In this document: piece by piece, positions 1-6,633 of the stretch
Position numbering within the stretch: the stretch's first letter is position 1
Layout of the letters: each line of letters starts with the position of its first letter
Assembly: GCA_041577935.1 (NCBI GenBank)
Contig: JBFGIA010000098.1
Coordinates: 1 to 7,731, forward strand
DNA: 7,731 nt
DNA from: CAMYLR01 sp041577935
GTDB taxonomy: Bacteria > Gemmatimonadota > Gemmatimonadetes > JACCXV01 > JAHWKZ01
Reading direction: 5' to 3'
Position numbers and translations under genes: made by a program
The notes under the pieces: model-generated
The model's database searches: none
What the model was told of the DNA's origin: nothing
Seen by the model: the letters and a program-made list of their open reading frames with translations, nothing else

Positions 1-1717
1 GATGGAGGTCGACTCGTTCTATCCCGCCAAGGAGCGGTACGGGCTGGCGCTCAAGCTCAACAACCTGATCGCTTCGCCCGGCTTCGAGAGCTGGCTGACC
101 GGCGAGCCGCTAAACATCGATGATCTGCTTTATACCCCCGCCGGAAAGCCTCGGATCTCGATCGTCTCGATAGCGCACCTCAGCGAGCCCGAGCGGATGT
201 TCTTTGTCTCGCTGCTGCTCAACGAAACGGTCGGCTGGATGCGGACTCAGTCGGGGACGACGAGCCTGCGAGCGCTGATCTATATGGATGAGATCTTTGG
301 CTACTTCCCACCGGTTGCCAACCCGCCATCGAAGAAACCGCTTTTGACGATGCTCAAGCAAGCCCGCGCATACGGTGTTGGCGTCGTGTTGGCGACACAG
401 AACCCCGTGGATCTTGACTACAAGGGATTGTCGAACACCGGCACGTGGTTTATCGGTCGTTTACAGACCGAGCGCGACAAGGCTCGCGTGTTGGAAGGGC
501 TGGAAGGCGCCGCGGCCGGCACCGGAGCGACGTTCGACAAGAAAGAGATGGATGAGACGCTGGCCGGGCTCGGCAAGCGGGTCTTCCTCATGAACAACGT
601 TCACGAAAGTCAGCCGGCGGTGTTTCAAACCCGTTGGGTCATGTCGTACTTGCGAGGTCCGCTGACGCGCAACGAGATCAAGCGTCTGATCGGTGACGTC
701 GAGCCGGTTGTCACCGAAGCCGTGGCACCAGCTCCCGCTGAACCGTCCGCACCGGCTGCAGCTACGCGACCCGTTCTGCCACCCAAGGTGCCCGAGCACT
801 TCGTACCCGTTCGGCAGCTCGCGCCGGCTGACGCCGAGCTCCATTACGATCCGGCGCTGCTCTCGACCGCGCAGTACCGGTGCAGCAATCGCAAAGCCGG
901 CGTCAGCGTGACCGATGAGATCACGGTGCTCGTTCCGATGACCGCAGCGCCAATGGCGATCGACTGGAACGATGCCGCACGTGTCGACATCGACAGCAGC
1001 GACCTCATGACCGAGCCCGAGGCTGGCGCGGTCTCATACGGCGAGGTACCGGCGGTCGGTACCGAATCGAAGAGTTATACGGCCTGGAAGCGCGAGTGGA
1101 AGGACTGGGTCTATCGCTCGCAAGCGGTCAGGCTCTGGCACAGCCCGACGTTCAAGGAGTATTCCGAGCCCGGGGAGAGCGAGCGCGACTTTCGGATCCG
1201 GCTTCAGCAGTTGGCCCGCGAGCGGCGCGACGAAGAGAAAGAGAAGCTGACCAAAAAGTACACACCCAAGATCGCGCGCATTGAAGAACGAATTCGCAAG
1301 GCGCAACAAGCGGTCGAGCGCGAGGAAGAGCAGTCGAAGCAACAAAAGCTGCAGACTGCGATCTCGGTCGGGACCACGGTGCTGGGCTCCATACTGGGTC
1401 GAAAGACGCTGAGCCGCACCTCGCTTGGTCGGGCTACGACCGCTGCGCGTGGCGTCGGTCGGACGATGAAGGAGGCCGGTGATATCGCCCGTGCAAAGGA
1501 AACCGTTGTTGCCAAACAACAGGAGCTGGAGGAGCTCGACGCCGAGTTCCGCCAAGAGATCGAAACGCTCGAGGATAGGTTCGACCCGATGGCCGAGGAG
1601 CTCGAGGAGGTCGAAGTCCGACCGCTCAAGAAGGATATCGCCGTCGGGCTGGTGAGCTTGGCTTGGGTTCCGCGCTGGCAAGATGCGCGGGGCAACCGCA
1701 CCCCCGCCTGGGAGTGA
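1..1717 (+). CDS. HerA/FtsK-like P-loop ATPase, C-terminal part, with coiled-coil tail (5' partial)
   Basis: The reading frame is open at the left edge, so the true start and the Walker A motif lie outside the window. Residue numbers count from the ATG at base 2. Residues 1-225 look like the second half of a HerA/DUF87-type ATPase core. A Walker B strand ends in acidic residues (ALIYMDE, about 91-97), followed by a sensor-like ATQNP at 131-135 and an arginine-bearing segment near 153-162. A Pro/Ala-rich linker spans about 233-265. Then come a region I do not recognise (270-390), charged coiled-coil stretches (about 394-450 and 497-540), and between them a Gly/Ser/Thr/Arg segment (454-490). 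HerA-family enzymes are hexameric translocases acting on DNA or other polymers; the substrate here is unknown. The stop overlaps the purN start by 4 bases. I am confident of the ATPase family and unsure of its role. Confidence 0.8.
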   Translation, partial: MEVDSFYPAKERYGLALKLNNLIASPGFESWLTGEPLNIDDLLYTPAGKPRISIVSIAHLSEPERMFFVSLLLNETVGWMRTQSGTTSLRALIYMDEIFGYFPPVANPPSKKPLLTMLKQARAYGVGVVLATQNPVDLDYKGLSNTGTWFIGRLQTERDKARVLEGLEGAAAGTGATFDKKEMDETLAGLGKRVFLMNNVHESQPAVFQTRWVMSYLRGPLTRNEIKRLIGDVEPVVTEAVAPAPAEPSAPAAATRPVLPPKVPEHFVPVRQLAPADAELHYDPALLSTAQYRCSNRKAGVSVTDEITVLVPMTAAPMAIDWNDAARVDIDSSDLMTEPEAGAVSYGEVPAVGTESKSYTAWKREWKDWVYRSQAVRLWHSPTFKEYSEPGESERDFRIRLQQLARERRDEEKEKLTKKYTPKIARIEERIRKAQQAVEREEEQSKQQKLQTAISVGTTVLGSILGRKTLSRTSLGRATTAARGVGRTMKEAGDIARAKETVVAKQQELEELDAEFRQEIETLEDRFDPMAEELEEVEVRPLKKDIAVGLVSLAWVPRWQDARGNRTPAWE

Positions 1718-2322
1718 GTCCCGCCGCGCGGATCGCCGTCTTTGCTTCGGGTGGCGGCACGAACCTGGAGGCGTTGCTGGAGGCGCTGGAGGGTCACCCG
1801 GCAGCGGAGATCGCGCTGGTCGTTTCTGATCGTGATCAAGCGTTCGCGCTGGAGCGCGCGGTACGCCGCGGCGTCGCTACCGCGATCGTGACCCACGACG
1901 ACGGGGAATCGATCAACCAGGTGCTCGAAACGCACGCCATCGATTGGGTCGTTCTGGCTGGTTATCTGCGCATCATCCCACCCGCCGTCGTCCAGCACTA
2001 TCGAGGTCGCATGCTGAACATCCACCCGGCGTTGCTGCCCAAATTTGGTGGCTCTGGTATGTACGGGGAGCGAGTCCACGCCGCCGTGCTGGAGGCCGGC
2101 GAAACGGAGTCTGGTGCTACCGTTCACCTGGTGGATGAGCTGTACGACCATGGCCCGATCGTCGCTCAGCGAACAGTGAAAGTTCAACCCGACGACACGC
2201 CCGAGTGTCTTGCCGCCCGGGTGTTGGAGGTCGAGCACGAGTTGCTGCCTGAGGTCGTAATCGCCGCCGCCGAGGGACGAATTCGAACATCGGGTGATCG
2301 GGCGTGGATCACAGATGCGTAA
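1714..2322 (+). CDS. purN: Phosphoribosylglycinamide formyltransferase (GAR transformylase)
   Basis: PurN transfers the formyl group of 10-formyl-tetrahydrofolate to glycinamide ribonucleotide, the third step of cytosolic purine synthesis. From the GTG at 1714 it is 202 aa, the usual PurN length. The N-terminal strand and phosphate loop read RIAVFASGGGTNLEAL (6-21). The catalytic triad is visible: Asn102 and His104 in LNIHPALLPK and Asp145 in DELYDHGP. The folate-site loop is the GGSGMYG type (112-118) rather than the E. coli form. An in-frame TTG at 1663 would add 17 residues lying wholly inside the upstream gene. I prefer GTG 1714 because it gives the family length and forms a GTGA overlap with the upstream stop. 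No well-placed Shine-Dalgarno precedes it, so translation probably depends on re-initiation after the ATPase gene. It overlaps purH by 8 bases. Confidence 0.95.
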   Translation: MSPAARIAVFASGGGTNLEALLEALEGHPAAEIALVVSDRDQAFALERAVRRGVATAIVTHDDGESINQVLETHAIDWVVLAGYLRIIPPAVVQHYRGRMLNIHPALLPKFGGSGMYGERVHAAVLEAGETESGATVHLVDELYDHGPIVAQRTVKVQPDDTPECLAARVLEVEHELLPEVVIAAAEGRIRTSGDRAWITDA

Positions 2323-3892
2323 CGTCCGGCGCGCGTTGCTGTCGGTCTGGGATAAAACCGGTATCGTCGAGCTCGCTCGCAGCTTGGCCGATCGCGACGT
2401 TGAGCTGATCGCCAGCGGCGGCACAGCCCAGGTGCTCGAGGAGGCTGGGCTTGCAGCGACGTCGGTGGATCAGCTCACTCAGGCACCCGAGTTTCTCGGG
2501 GGTCGGGTCAAGACCCTGCACCCGGCCGTTCACGGGGCGATCCTGGCGCGCCGCGATAGCGAAGCCGACATGGCCGAGCTTGCCGCACGCGGCATCGCGC
2601 CGATCGATCTGGTAATCGTCAACCTCTACCCATTCGGCGACGCCGAGATGCTGGGCGCGACCGACGAAACGGACCGCACCGAGCTGATCGACATCGGCGG
2701 CGTCACGTTGATCCGCGCGGCGGCCAAGAATTGGCGCCATGTCACGATTGTAACCGAGCCATCGGATTACGAAGACCTGATCGCTCAGATGACGGTCGAG
2801 GAGAAGATCGGCGTCGCTACGCGACGACGGTTGGCGGCCAAGGCGATGCGACTGACGGCCTGGTACGACAGCCGAATCGCCGCTTGGATGTCGGAAAACG
2901 AAGACGGTTGGCCCGAACGGTGGACGATCGGCGGGGAGCTCGTGGCCGAGCTGCGCTACGGCGAGAATCCGCATCAAGCCGCGGCTCTTTACCGCGATCG
3001 ACTGCCGCGATCGACCGATCTGACAGCCGTCGAGATCCTGCAAGGCAAGGCTCTCTCCTACAACAACTACATCGATGCAGAGGCTGCCCGGCGAGTGATT
3101 CGCGACTTATACGCGCTCGATCCCGCTCGTACTCACTGCGCGATCATCAAGCATACGATCCCGTGCGGTGTGGCGAGCGCCGATACTCCTTTCGAGGCGT
3201 ACACGCGGGCTCTGGCGGCTGATCCGGTTTCGGCCTTCGGTGGGATCGTCGCGCTCACGAGCCCGGTCGATGGGCCGTTGGCAAGTAAGCTGGCGGCCCA
3301 TTTCCTCGAGGTCGTCTACGCGCCATCCTTCGAGCCCAAAGCATGCGCGGTGTTGGCGAGGAAGAAAAACCTGCGATTGTTGGCCGGACCGGTGCCCGAC
3401 CTCGACGAAACCGCTGCCGAGATGCGGCGCGTTGGAGGCGGGCTTCTATTTCAAGGACCCAACCTGACGTGGCTACCGGCTGGTGCCCAGGTTGACGGTG
3501 AGCTCCACTGCCCGACCGCCGCGCAACCGACCGACGCTCAGTGGGAGGATCTCGTCTTTGCGTGGACGGTGTGCCGAGCGGTGGCTTCGAACGCCATCGT
3601 GCTCGCTAGAGAGTGCACCACGATTGGGGTCGGCGGTGGCCAGACAAATCGCGTCGGCGCGGTCGAGCTGGCGATCAAGTACGCGACTCAACTCGGGCAC
3701 TCGACAACCGGTGCCGTGCTTGCGTCGGATGGTTTCTTTCCGTTCGCCGACAACATCGAGGTCGCCGCTGGGGCCGGTGTCTCGGCGATCATCCAACCCG
3801 GCGGCTCACGCCGCGACGACGAAGTCATCCAGGCCGCCGACAGTGCCGGTATCTCTATGGTGCTCACCGGGATGCGACAGTTTCGACATTGA
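2315..3892 (+). CDS. purH: Bifunctional AICAR transformylase / IMP cyclohydrolase
   Basis: PurH formylates AICAR with 10-formyl-tetrahydrofolate and closes the ring to IMP, the last two steps of purine synthesis. The ATG at 2315 gives 525 aa (E. coli about 529). The N-terminal cyclohydrolase domain (1 to about 195) shows VWDKTGI, IASGGT, GGRVKTLHP (Lys66), NLYPF and IDIGGVTLIRAAAKN. The transformylase domain follows with LRYGENPHQ (213-221), KALSYNNY, the Lys279-His280 catalytic pair, SAFGGIVA, KKNLRLL, SNAIVLA, SDGFFPF and IQPGGS, ending GMRQFRH. Deviations from the usual bacterial sequence are KHTIPCG (commonly KHxNPCG) and RQFRH (commonly RHFRH). An in-frame GTG at 2294 would add 7 residues, but homologues begin close to RRALLSV. 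It overlaps purN by 8 bases with only a weak GGA six bases ahead of the ATG, suggesting coupled translation. Confidence 0.96.
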   Translation: MRNVRRALLSVWDKTGIVELARSLADRDVELIASGGTAQVLEEAGLAATSVDQLTQAPEFLGGRVKTLHPAVHGAILARRDSEADMAELAARGIAPIDLVIVNLYPFGDAEMLGATDETDRTELIDIGGVTLIRAAAKNWRHVTIVTEPSDYEDLIAQMTVEEKIGVATRRRLAAKAMRLTAWYDSRIAAWMSENEDGWPERWTIGGELVAELRYGENPHQAAALYRDRLPRSTDLTAVEILQGKALSYNNYIDAEAARRVIRDLYALDPARTHCAIIKHTIPCGVASADTPFEAYTRALAADPVSAFGGIVALTSPVDGPLASKLAAHFLEVVYAPSFEPKACAVLARKKNLRLLAGPVPDLDETAAEMRRVGGGLLFQGPNLTWLPAGAQVDGELHCPTAAQPTDAQWEDLVFAWTVCRAVASNAIVLARECTTIGVGGGQTNRVGAVELAIKYATQLGHSTTGAVLASDGFFPFADNIEVAAGAGVSAIIQPGGSRRDDEVIQAADSAGISMVLTGMRQFRH

Positions 3893-3925
3893 CCGCCAGA
3901 TAGGTCCCCCCTAAGTTCACCGTCA

Positions 3926-4174
3926 ATGGTCAAGACCAAGACCCGCAAGCAGAAACATCAGTCGAAGGCGCAACCCAAGGGGCCGGCCGCCGGGGCTTCG
4001 CCCGGAGCGCCGGCGGTCGCATTCTCGCGTATCAACGCCATCTACCTGGGTGGTGGCGCAGTGGCGATAGGGCTCGGCTTCTACCTCCTGGCGCAAGGCA
4101 GCATGGTGCTGGCGCCGATCCTGCTGGTCCTTGGTTACTGCGTGCTACTGCCGATCGGAATCATCAAGAAGTAG
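3926..4174 (+). CDS. Small two-helix membrane protein of unknown function
   Basis: This is an 82-aa protein with a lysine/glutamine-rich basic N-terminus (MVKTKTRKQKHQSK), a Pro/Ala/Gly-rich linker (17-33) and two hydrophobic segments (about 38-56 and 59-79), ending in IIKK. Both ends are positively charged, so by the positive-inside rule the likely form is a helical hairpin with both termini in the cytoplasm. It starts 33 bases after purH on the same strand with no visible terminator between, so it is probably co-transcribed. No clear Shine-Dalgarno precedes the ATG. I do not recognise a named family, though small proteins of this layout are common hypothetical proteins. Its last 11 bases overlap the tail of the convergent creD-like gene. 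The clean two-helix pattern and codon usage like its neighbours argue that it is real. Confidence 0.75.
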   Translation: MVKTKTRKQKHQSKAQPKGPAAGASPGAPAVAFSRINAIYLGGGAVAIGLGFYLLAQGSMVLAPILLVLGYCVLLPIGIIKK

Positions 4175-5459
4175 TTCCCGTTGGGTTTTCGAGCGCGCGT
4201 GGCATCACGTCGGTCCCGCGCGCGAAGATCCCCTCCCAGTCGATCCTACCGGTCAGCTGCATGAGGACGAAGAGCGTCAGAACCGCTCCAATCGTGACCG
4301 TCAAACCGGTGTACCCCTCGAAGAAAAAGGCGTAGCTGAACAACACCAGAAAGACGAGTTGCGCACCGCCGGCGTAGAACAACGCCCGTCGCAACCCGCA
4401 CACCAATCGCAGATAGCTCACGACCAACGTGATCGATACGAAGGACGCCAACGCGAACGCGATGTTTATGTCCAGGTGATCGACCAGGTACGCCAAGAGC
4501 AGATGAAACGCAAAGAACGCCGCCGACAGAAAGAAGTAATGCATCGGGTGGAGGTTGACGTGCTTGAGTGCGCCCAGCATGACCAGGACGGTGACGAAGA
4601 ACAGCAACGAGACCGGTGCGAAGAACGTGATGCGAGCGGTCAGCGGACCGGGGTTCAACCGGTTCGGTAGATCGACCCCGATGTGCTTGCCGCTCACCAG
4701 ATTGTCAAACCGCCAGGCGAGCTTCCATCCGTCGTCGCGTTGCACCTTGTTGATCGGTGACAGCGTGCCGGGTGGGAAGTCGAAATCGCCGAAGTCGGTC
4801 GTCATCGTTAGCTCAAAATCCCGAACCGTCGAAACCCCACCAGCCGCGAAGTAGTAGTTCCAGGTGTCCAAGCCGCGGGAGGTGTACCCGACCTCGATGT
4901 CGGCCTCTGCGCCCGGCTCCAGCTCGGTCAGGATCCAGACGCCACGATCGAGCTGATCGGCGGGTGGCGCCTCCTGACCGTTTACGCGGAACGAGAAGTT
5001 GTCGTACACCGAGTCCGAGGAGGGAAACGTGAACGCGACCTTGACCGATCCGGCGACGTCTTCAGGAACTCGGAATCGGTAGCTACCACGAAACTGCACC
5101 GTGTACGTATCGTACCAAAGCAGGCCCTTGCGGCGATGCTCGAGCGCCAGGTCGGCTCTCACGCGACTGCGGGCCAACGGGATCGAGATCGTCTCGCGGA
5201 TCGTCTTCTCGACCTGGCGCTTTGTGACCCGTCCTTCTTCATCAGTTTCGACAACCTCCTCGGTAACCTGACGCGGCAATTGATACGAGACCGTGGGGGC
5301 GGCCTGGCCATGAGCGCCGCCCCAGAGCTGGGTCACTGCCTGCGAAAGCGCATAATCGGAGCTGCCGGTGCGGTGTACGACCGACGCGCCCAGCGCAAAC
5401 CAGGCGACGGCGGTGCAACCGAAGATGAATGCGACAGCGAACAAACGGCGAACGGTCAA
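4164..5459 (-). CDS. CreD-like inner membrane protein
   Basis: This 431-aa protein has an N-terminal membrane anchor (about 6-26), a large, probably periplasmic, beta-rich domain (about 30-275), and a cluster of five hydrophobic segments (about 277-297, 306-328, 330-352, 357-380, 383-403) before a short polar tail. The C-terminal half matches the CreD family as I remember it: LKHVNLHPMHYFFL, then a run of helices, ending LTGRIDWEGI (E. coli CreD has a similar LHPMQY and VDWY). The periplasmic domain is more divergent than the membrane half. CreD is tied to envelope integrity, colicin E2 tolerance and beta-lactam response in Proteobacteria; its biochemical role is unknown. The start is TTG (5459-5457), supported by AAGGAGG six bases upstream inside uppS and a TTGA overlap with the uppS stop. 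No creABC genes are in the window. Confidence 0.8.
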   Translation of the reverse strand: MTVRRLFAVAFIFGCTAVAWFALGASVVHRTGSSDYALSQAVTQLWGGAHGQAAPTVSYQLPRQVTEEVVETDEEGRVTKRQVEKTIRETISIPLARSRVRADLALEHRRKGLLWYDTYTVQFRGSYRFRVPEDVAGSVKVAFTFPSSDSVYDNFSFRVNGQEAPPADQLDRGVWILTELEPGAEADIEVGYTSRGLDTWNYYFAAGGVSTVRDFELTMTTDFGDFDFPPGTLSPINKVQRDDGWKLAWRFDNLVSGKHIGVDLPNRLNPGPLTARITFFAPVSLLFFVTVLVMLGALKHVNLHPMHYFFLSAAFFAFHLLLAYLVDHLDINIAFALASFVSITLVVSYLRLVCGLRRALFYAGGAQLVFLVLFSYAFFFEGYTGLTVTIGAVLTLFVLMQLTGRIDWEGIFARGTDVMPRALENPTGTTS

Positions 5460-6244
5460 CGGGTGCCTCCTTGGGTTGCATGAAGTGGCCTGTGGGTTTG
5501 GTCATCGGTGGTTGCGTTTGGGAGTGCGCCAAATCGACGCTCCCGAGCCTGGAAATCGCTAACCGCAGCTTCCAAATCGGAACGCTGGAAGTCAGGCCAC
5601 AATACCGGCGTGAAGTGGAGCTCGGCGTAGGCGCACTCCCAGAGCAGGAAGTCACTCAGCCGTTGCTCACCGCTGGTCCGAATGAGCAGGTCGACCGCGG
5701 GGACGTCGGGAATTGAGTTGCTGGCAACCAGAAGCTGGCGCTCGAAATCGCACTGTTGGGCATGACCGGCAGTGGGGAAGTGACGCACCGCCTCCGCGAT
5801 CGCCCAACGGGACGAATAGTCGATCGCAATCCGTAGGAGCAGTTGAGAGCCCGTAGAAGTGGCTTTCTCCGCTCGCTTGACCGCGCGGAAGAGCTCGGGC
5901 TCGAGCCGATCACGGCGTCCAATGACGTTGAGCCGCACACTGTTGGCACGAAAGCGATCGATCTCCACGTCTAGATGACGCCTGAAGAGCTTCATCAGCG
6001 TGCGGACTTCTTCAGCTGGCCGGCGCCAGTTGTCGGCCGAGAAGGCGTACAGTGTGAGGGTCCCGATTCCCAGCGAAGGGGCGGATTCGACGACCCGCCG
6101 CACGGTGTCCACCCCGGCCATGTGTCCCGCAGTGCGGCCCAAGCCGCGGCGTGCGGCCCACCGGCCGTTGCCATCCATGATTAGTGCAACGTGCAGCGCG
6201 CCAGGATCTTGCCAAGTACTTGGTAACACAAAGTTAATAGACAA
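5456..6244 (-). CDS. uppS: Undecaprenyl diphosphate synthase-like cis-prenyltransferase
   Basis: UppS-family enzymes add isopentenyl units in cis to farnesyl diphosphate, making the C55 lipid carrier for peptidoglycan and surface polysaccharides. From TTG 6244-6242 the protein is 262 aa (E. coli 253). Visible signatures are MDGNGRWA with catalytic Asp24, GHMAGVDTVRRVV (His41), LTLYAFSADNWRRP, and IRTSGEQRLSDFLLWECAYAELHFTPVLWPDF (Arg189, Glu208). Two conserved blocks deviate: the usual NYGGR is DYSSR (142-146), and the usual RxSNFLLW has Asp198 for Asn. It may therefore belong to a divergent subgroup or be a second paralogue with a different chain length. The start is set by GAGGAG eight bases upstream; a longer in-frame extension to 6376 would lie inside the regulator gene. 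It starts 5 bases after the regulator stop and overlaps the next gene by 4 bases. Confidence 0.92.
   Translation of the reverse strand: MSINFVLPSTWQDPGALHVALIMDGNGRWAARRGLGRTAGHMAGVDTVRRVVESAPSLGIGTLTLYAFSADNWRRPAEEVRTLMKLFRRHLDVEIDRFRANSVRLNVIGRRDRLEPELFRAVKRAEKATSTGSQLLLRIAIDYSSRWAIAEAVRHFPTAGHAQQCDFERQLLVASNSIPDVPAVDLLIRTSGEQRLSDFLLWECAYAELHFTPVLWPDFQRSDLEAAVSDFQARERRFGALPNATTDDQTHRPLHATQGGTR
5466..5472 (-). promoter_or_regulatory. Shine-Dalgarno of the creD-like gene, inside uppS
   Basis: On the minus strand AAGGAGG lies six bases before the TTG at 5459-5457. It is a near-perfect anti-16S match at good spacing and sits in the last uppS codons (Gln-Gly-Gly). It decides the start of the creD-like gene despite the rare initiation codon. 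Confidence 0.85.
6213..6236. repeat. Operator-like motif, copy 1 (inside uppS codons 3-11)
   Basis: The plus strand reads CAAGTACTTGGT, four variable bases, then CAAAGTTA. The copy at 7271-7294 has the same orientation and 20 of 24 identical bases. The core here is a perfect 12-bp palindrome CCAAGTACTTGG (6212-6223), which extends to TTgCCAAGTACTTGGtAA (6209-6226) with one mismatched pair. It overlies the first codons of uppS, in a patch visibly more AT-rich than the surrounding gene. It is probably a binding site for a dimeric regulator, most simply the winged-helix protein encoded next door; that assignment is inference. Confidence 0.6.
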
Positions 6245-6249
6245 AAAAA

Positions 6250-6633
6250 CTACTCCTCTCGCATGGCGTGAATCAACGTCTCCATATGATCGAGGTACCG
6301 CTCGAGGGCCCGGCGGCCCTTGGCGGTTAACTGATAGACCGTTCGTGGAACCCGCGCCTCGAACCGCTTGCGGCAAGACACGTAGCCGGCGTCCTCGAGC
6401 TTGCGCGCGTGAACGCTCAGGTTGCCGTCGCTGGTTTCCAGCAGGTCGCGTAGCTCGGTGAAAGACAACGATGGGTTGACGGCCAGCGCGCTCAGGATGC
6501 CGAGCCGCACCCGTTCGTACACTAACCGATCAAACTCGCCAGCCTTGGGATCCGCGAGATAGCCGGCGATGCCGCGTAACGTTTGTTGTTTGCGGTTCTC
6601 GTTCTTGCTCGCCATCGCCCGCTTAGCCCCCAT
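6250..6633 (-). CDS. Winged-helix transcriptional regulator (HTH_34/PF13601-like)
   Basis: This is a 127-aa protein with a single winged-helix domain at about 36-115. Its helices read RLGILSALAV, SFTELRDLLETSDGNLSVHARKLEDAGYV, then a wing with basic and aromatic residues (CRKRFEARVPRTVYQLTAKGRRAL). The LSFTEL, SDGNLSxHxxKLExAGYV and PRTxYxLTxxGR pattern is that of the PF13601 winged-helix family, related to MarR/ArsR regulators. No extra ligand-binding domain or cysteine metal site is evident. The ATG at 6633 has GAGG only four bases upstream and overlaps the upstream gene by 11 bases. A second ATG at 6615 would give 121 aa and a 7-base gap and is also possible. It probably autoregulates its operon through the CAAGTACTTG motifs on either side of the first two genes; I infer this from position only. 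Confidence 0.9.
   Translation of the reverse strand: MGAKRAMASKNENRKQQTLRGIAGYLADPKAGEFDRLVYERVRLGILSALAVNPSLSFTELRDLLETSDGNLSVHARKLEDAGYVSCRKRFEARVPRTVYQLTAKGRRALERYLDHMETLIHAMREE
6253..6260 (-). promoter_or_regulatory. Shine-Dalgarno of uppS, inside the regulator gene
   Basis: GAGAGGAG on the minus strand encodes part of the last residues of the regulator (Arg-Glu-Glu) and lies eight bases before the TTG at 6244-6242. It selects that TTG as the uppS start rather than the upstream in-frame codons. Confidence 0.8.

Noticed and set aside
1034..1681. Antisense open frame of 215 codons opposite the ATPase coiled coil
   Set aside because: Its Leu-rich composition is the complement of Glu/Lys coiled-coil codons on the real strand. 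There is no start signal or family resemblance.
1204..2424. Long antisense open frame of 406 codons across the ATPase tail, purN and the purH start
   Set aside because: It is rich in Ser, Arg and Gln without family motifs, spans two gene junctions, and lies opposite well-supported genes. It is a GC-rich shadow frame.
4193..4223. GC-rich hairpin GCGCGCG / CGCGCGC with a 17-base loop near the operon convergence, considered as a terminator
   Set aside because: Neither strand has a T-tract after the stem, and it lies in the creD-like coding end. Alternating GC runs are common in this composition.
4131..4670. Plus-strand open frame of 179 codons opposite the creD-like gene
   Set aside because: The Gln/Glu/Arg-rich composition mirrors the hydrophobic helices on the other strand, and it overlaps the end of the small membrane gene.
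6245..6376. N-terminal extension of uppS to an upstream in-frame start at 6376
   Set aside because: The extra 44 residues have no UppS resemblance, lie within the regulator gene, and the GAGGAG site points to TTG 6244.
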